Origin: Planctomycetes bacterium RBG_13_46_10
GTDB lineage: Bacteria; Planctomycetota; Phycisphaerae; Sedimentisphaerales; Anaerobacaceae
Assembly (NCBI GenBank): GCA_001824645.1
Contig: MHYD01000074.1
Location: forward strand, 34,056-42,341
DNA length: 8,286 nucleotides
Direction: 5' to 3'
Positions 6,670 through 8,286 of this stretch are shown one piece after another. Both the position numbers and the translations under genes were made by a program. Within the stretch, counting starts at the first letter, position 1. Each line of letters starts with the position of its first letter. The notes under the pieces were generated by a model, which worked only from the letters and a program-made list of their open reading frames with translations, had not been told where the DNA came from and made no database searches.

Positions 6670-7071
6670 TCATTCTATAACTTCAATATCGACATCATTT
6701 TCCCATGTACCGTGTAAGTTACAGCGTTCAAATGTGCGTAGCTTGCCGTGTGCGTGATCCAGGGATACACAAGCTTTCATAACAGGGCAGGTTGTTTTGG
6801 CTGTAAAATCCATTCTCGCAAGATACGTATCGCCCGCGTAAAGCTCGATAAACTGGATGAAGTGTCCCGGCTCATTCGGGTGCTTTAAGAGCTTGCCAAC
6901 TTCAACTGTAACTTCAAAACATTCGCCTTTTTTGACCTTCTTCGGTGCAGTTATAATGGGAAGGTGCTTTTTTTCGAGGTCTGTAGCTTGTTTGGGGTCT
7001 TCTACCATATTTACGCCGCAAAAAATGTCTTCGGTGCACGCCTCTATTGTTTGTTTAGTTTTCGTAACCAT
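6670..7071 (-). CDS. sor: Superoxide reductase, class II (neelaredoxin/desulfoferrodoxin-like)
   Basis: This cytoplasmic enzyme reduces superoxide to hydrogen peroxide without releasing oxygen, at a mononuclear iron bound by four histidines and one cysteine. All five ligands are identifiable in the 133-aa product: H36 in EKKHLP, H64 and H70 in KHPNEPGH, and C117 and H120 in CNLHG. The family core PGHFIQFIELYAGD is intact. The N-terminal desulforedoxin domain of desulfoferrodoxin is missing as a functional centre. Only C12 and C18 remain, and FCGVNMVE looks like a worn remnant of it. The residue two before the first His ligand is Lys34 rather than the Glu of the E-K-H-x-P form; Glu33 sits one place earlier, a variant I recall from other neelaredoxins. 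A GTG three codons upstream overlaps the AAAGGAG site, so ATG 7069-7071 is preferred. The electron donor (usually rubredoxin) is not encoded here. Confidence 0.94.
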   Translation of the reverse strand: MVTKTKQTIEACTEDIFCGVNMVEDPKQATDLEKKHLPIITAPKKVKKGECFEVTVEVGKLLKHPNEPGHFIQFIELYAGDTYLARMDFTAKTTCPVMKACVSLDHAHGKLRTFERCNLHGTWENDVDIEVIE

Positions 7072-7079
7072 TTCTATCA

Positions 7080-7086
7080 CTCCTTT
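7080..7086 (-). promoter_or_regulatory. Ribosome-binding site deciding the superoxide reductase start
   Basis: AAAGGAG lies 8 nt before the ATG at 7069-7071. Its last G is also the first base of an in-frame GTG, which therefore cannot be a sensible start. This fixes the product at 133 rather than 136 residues. Confidence 0.8.
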
Positions 7087-7110
7087 CGTTCAATTTTTAT
7101 GCGATTATTA

Positions 7111-7141
7111 CTTACCGCTCTATTTTGGGAAGGAGCGTAAG
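7111..7141 (-). promoter_or_regulatory. Hairpin in the leader of the superoxide reductase gene
   Basis: The arms cttaccgctc (7111-7120) and gagcgtaag (7133-7141) form a 9-bp stem with one bulged base and a 12-nt loop. In the minus-strand direction it ends 24 nt before the superoxide reductase ribosome-binding site and is followed by TAATAATCG, with no U run. In the plus direction it is followed by TTTTT, like an intrinsic terminator, although no plus-strand gene precedes it. It may be a leader structure, an operator dyad for a stress regulator, or a barrier to antisense transcription. The rest of the 161-bp gap shows no convincing -35/-10 pair. Confidence 0.42.
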
Positions 7142-7232
7142 TTTTTATGAGCTGTATTTTATCTAAGCAAAACTCTTACAGGATTTAGATATCAAAGATT
7201 GTTACGTATCCGCTTAATCGCTGTTCAATAAC

Positions 7233-7697
7233 TTATAATTTTATTTGGAATATAATCTTTGCCAATATATCAGGCTCAATTCGAAAAGTCGAACCTTTTC
7301 CCTCAAAAAAGCCATGTTCAGCAATCAAATGAATGTTCAGGTCTGACCAATGGATAGTCTCGTTAGATTCGATGAGATTGACTACCGTAACTCTTTTGGC
7401 AAATCGTCCGGGGTGCGGCCATGGACAAACTATAATTCCTTTGGCCTCATCGACTCTTGCCCGGTTTTTGTCATCTAAATCGACCCAATTGCCGAGAGCA
7501 GCTTTGGCGATATCGGTGATTTCCTGCATTTTGGCGGTGATCTGTTTGGTGGTAAAGCCTAATCTCGATATTTGTGTGGCGTCGGCTTCGATAATCTCAG
7601 ATGAACTGCGAGTATCTGTTCCCATAAATCCGCCGGCGACGAGTTTTGAAGACCGCAGGATAGTTTCCAACTTCTGTATTTGTGGAGATTCTTTCAT
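7233..7697 (-). CDS. Conserved-looking protein of unknown function (154 aa)
   Basis: I do not recognise a characterised family. The protein is 154 aa, with no signal peptide or membrane segment, so it is probably cytoplasmic. A helical N-terminal half (about 1-70) contains GGFMGTDTR (22-30), and the C-terminal half has two motif-dense blocks. These are VCPWPHPGRFAKR (90-102) and HWSDLNIHLIAEHGFFEGKG (116-135), followed by FRIEP. Cys91, His95, His116, His123 and His128 could form a metal site, and the tight motifs suggest selection rather than a chance frame. I have a vague memory of similar unannotated proteins in environmental bacteria. The ATG is the only one available, since an in-frame stop lies 30 nt upstream. 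It has only a weak GAG-type site; a strong AGGAGG lies 33 nt away, separated by 7-bp repeats. It follows an nqrF-like gene and precedes superoxide reductase. Confidence 0.75.
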   Translation of the reverse strand: MKESPQIQKLETILRSSKLVAGGFMGTDTRSSSEIIEADATQISRLGFTTKQITAKMQEITDIAKAALGNWVDLDDKNRARVDEAKGIIVCPWPHPGRFAKRVTVVNLIESNETIHWSDLNIHLIAEHGFFEGKGSTFRIEPDILAKIIFQIKL

Positions 7698-7730
7698 TCT
7701 CGATTCTCGATATTTGATTCTTGATGCTCA
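7695..7730 (-). repeat. Degenerate 7-bp repeat array A, merging into a start codon
   Basis: Read on the minus strand, five consecutive heptamers follow: GAGCATC, AAGAATC, AAATATC, GAGAATC, GAGAATG. The last one supplies the ATG of the 154-aa protein. The consensus RAGNATC is the reverse complement of the GATNCTY unit seen in array B. A one-base flank joins the array to an AGGAGG at 7731-7736. Similar GATRCTS heptads are, from memory, dispersed in intergenic regions of Planctomycetota-like genomes. Confidence 0.72.
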
Positions 7731-7778
7731 CCTCCTCTGAGCAGCAGTGCTGTTGCACAGAAGCATGAAATCCTCGAT

Positions 7779-7816
7779 TCTTGTCGAGTATCCAGTATCG
7801 AGCATCCAGCATCAAG
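7779..7816 (-). repeat. 7-bp repeat array B, inverted relative to array A
   Basis: On the minus strand four clean heptamers, GATGCTG, GATGCTC, GATACTG and GATACTC, occupy 7786-7813. Degenerate copies lie on the downstream side. The array starts right after the stop codon of the nqrF-like gene. With array A it forms an imperfect inverted repeat around a loop of about 50 nt; the best arm is the 9-bp pair cttgatgct (7720-7728) and agcatcaag (7808-7816). A further small hairpin, ctcga/tcgag, lies at 7773-7788. A folded RNA could act as a barrier between the two genes. Confidence 0.72.
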
Positions 7817-7817
7817 A

Positions 7818-8286
7818 TTATTCAAATTTATCATAAAAGATTTTATCTTTGCTTATACCTAATTCAATTAAAACTTTTATCGAGGCGTCAATCATTCCGG
7901 GGCTGCCGCATAGATACGCCTCACATTCGGTGGCTTTTTTCAAGTCCTTGCGAAATACTTCGGTGACAAGCCCGACTTGACCGTCCCATTTCTCATCGTT
8001 CTGAGGTTTTGCCACAGCCGGCACAAAACGAAAATCAACAAGCTCCTGCTCAAAAGTCTTCATCAATTTCATTAAAAACATATCTTTAGCAGCATTTGCT
8101 CCAAAATAATATGTGGCTTTACGCTTAACGCCTTCATTTTTCATCTGGTGCAGTATACATTTGATGGGCGCCATGCCGGAACCGCCAGCAATAAAAACTA
8201 TGGGTGCGTTTGTATCGGACAACCGAAAATTGCCGTATGGTCCGTTGATTTTCACTTCATCACCGACTTTTAAGTATTCAAAGCAG
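7818..8286 (-). CDS. nqrF: NqrF-type FAD/NAD(P)H-binding reductase, C-terminal part (cut by window edge)
   Basis: The reading frame is open to the right edge, so only the last 155 residues or so are visible. They match the C-terminal half of the ferredoxin-NADP reductase superfamily. Visible parts are GDEVKINGPYGNF (end of the FAD-binding barrel), IAGGSGMAPIK (pyridine-nucleotide-binding glycine motif), the YYFGA strand, EAYLCGSPGMIDA (the C-terminal cysteine motif) and a YDKF ending. The pattern is closest to NqrF, which takes electrons from NADH and passes them through FAD and a 2Fe-2S cluster in sodium-pumping NADH:quinone reductase. The N-terminal membrane anchor and 2Fe-2S domain lie outside the window, so a stand-alone oxygenase-type reductase cannot be excluded. 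In known nqr operons nqrF is the last gene, which fits the repeat-filled gap after it. An internal GTG start would give 145 aa, but codons upstream continue the conserved fold. Confidence 0.8.
   Translation of the reverse strand, partial: CFEYLKVGDEVKINGPYGNFRLSDTNAPIVFIAGGSGMAPIKCILHQMKNEGVKRKATYYFGANAAKDMFLMKLMKTFEQELVDFRFVPAVAKPQNDEKWDGQVGLVTEVFRKDLKKATECEAYLCGSPGMIDASIKVLIELGISKDKIFYDKFE

Noticed and set aside
7597..7815. Minus-strand open frame through the heptad repeats
   Set aside because: Its first residues are repeat-encoded (LDARYWILD type) and the rest overlaps the 154-aa gene in another frame; it is a typical artefact of these repeats.
8241..8255. GTG at 8253-8255 as the true start of the reductase at the right edge
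   Set aside because: Upstream codons continue a fold-consistent FEYLKVGDEVKINGP sequence without a stop, so the gene runs beyond the window.

Overview
All nine genes in this window lie on the minus strand, so transcription runs from high to low coordinates. They read as a compact accessory and central-metabolism block of a bacterium that handles oxygen carefully. The gene set (homodimeric-type pyruvate dehydrogenase, class II superoxide reductase, rubrerythrin-like ferritin, exported nickel superoxide dismutase, class I aldolase), the moderate GC content, the style of the E2 protein and the period-7 GATRCTS-type intergenic repeats all suggest an environmental Planctomycetota-like bacterium (Phycisphaerae or a relative). 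This lineage call is an inference from remembered sequence style; no marker gene is present to prove it.

Layout in transcription order. At the right edge (7818-8286) is the C-terminal half of an NqrF-type FAD/NAD(P)H reductase, cut by the window. A 120-bp gap follows with two inverted arrays of 7-bp repeats (7695-7816). Next come a conserved-looking protein of unknown function (7233-7697), a 161-bp gap with a hairpin (7111-7141), a class II superoxide reductase (6670-7071), a 118-bp gap, and a small eight-cysteine protein (6327-6551). A tightly packed five-gene run then follows: aceE (pyruvate dehydrogenase E1), aceF (E2), a ferritin-like di-iron protein, a nickel superoxide dismutase with a signal peptide, and fbaB (class I fructose-bisphosphate aldolase). 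Gaps in this run are 26, 32, 45 and 32 bp. A 12-bp hairpin (75-105) after fbaB may end the transcript.

How the parts fit. The five-gene run joins pyruvate oxidation and a metal-independent aldolase with two oxidative-stress proteins. Superoxide reductase lies just upstream. Predicted locations are complementary: superoxide reductase and the ferritin-like protein in the cytoplasm, nickel superoxide dismutase outside the inner membrane. A reasonable inference is an oxygen-tolerant carbon-metabolism module, in which oxygen-stable enzymes (PDH instead of pyruvate:ferredoxin oxidoreductase, class I instead of class II aldolase) are co-expressed with superoxide and peroxide defence. The PDH E3 (lpd) gene and a SodX-type NiSOD maturation protease are absent from the window.

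No tRNA, rRNA, CRISPR array, insertion sequence or plus-strand gene was seen. No non-coding stretch exceeds 300 bases.
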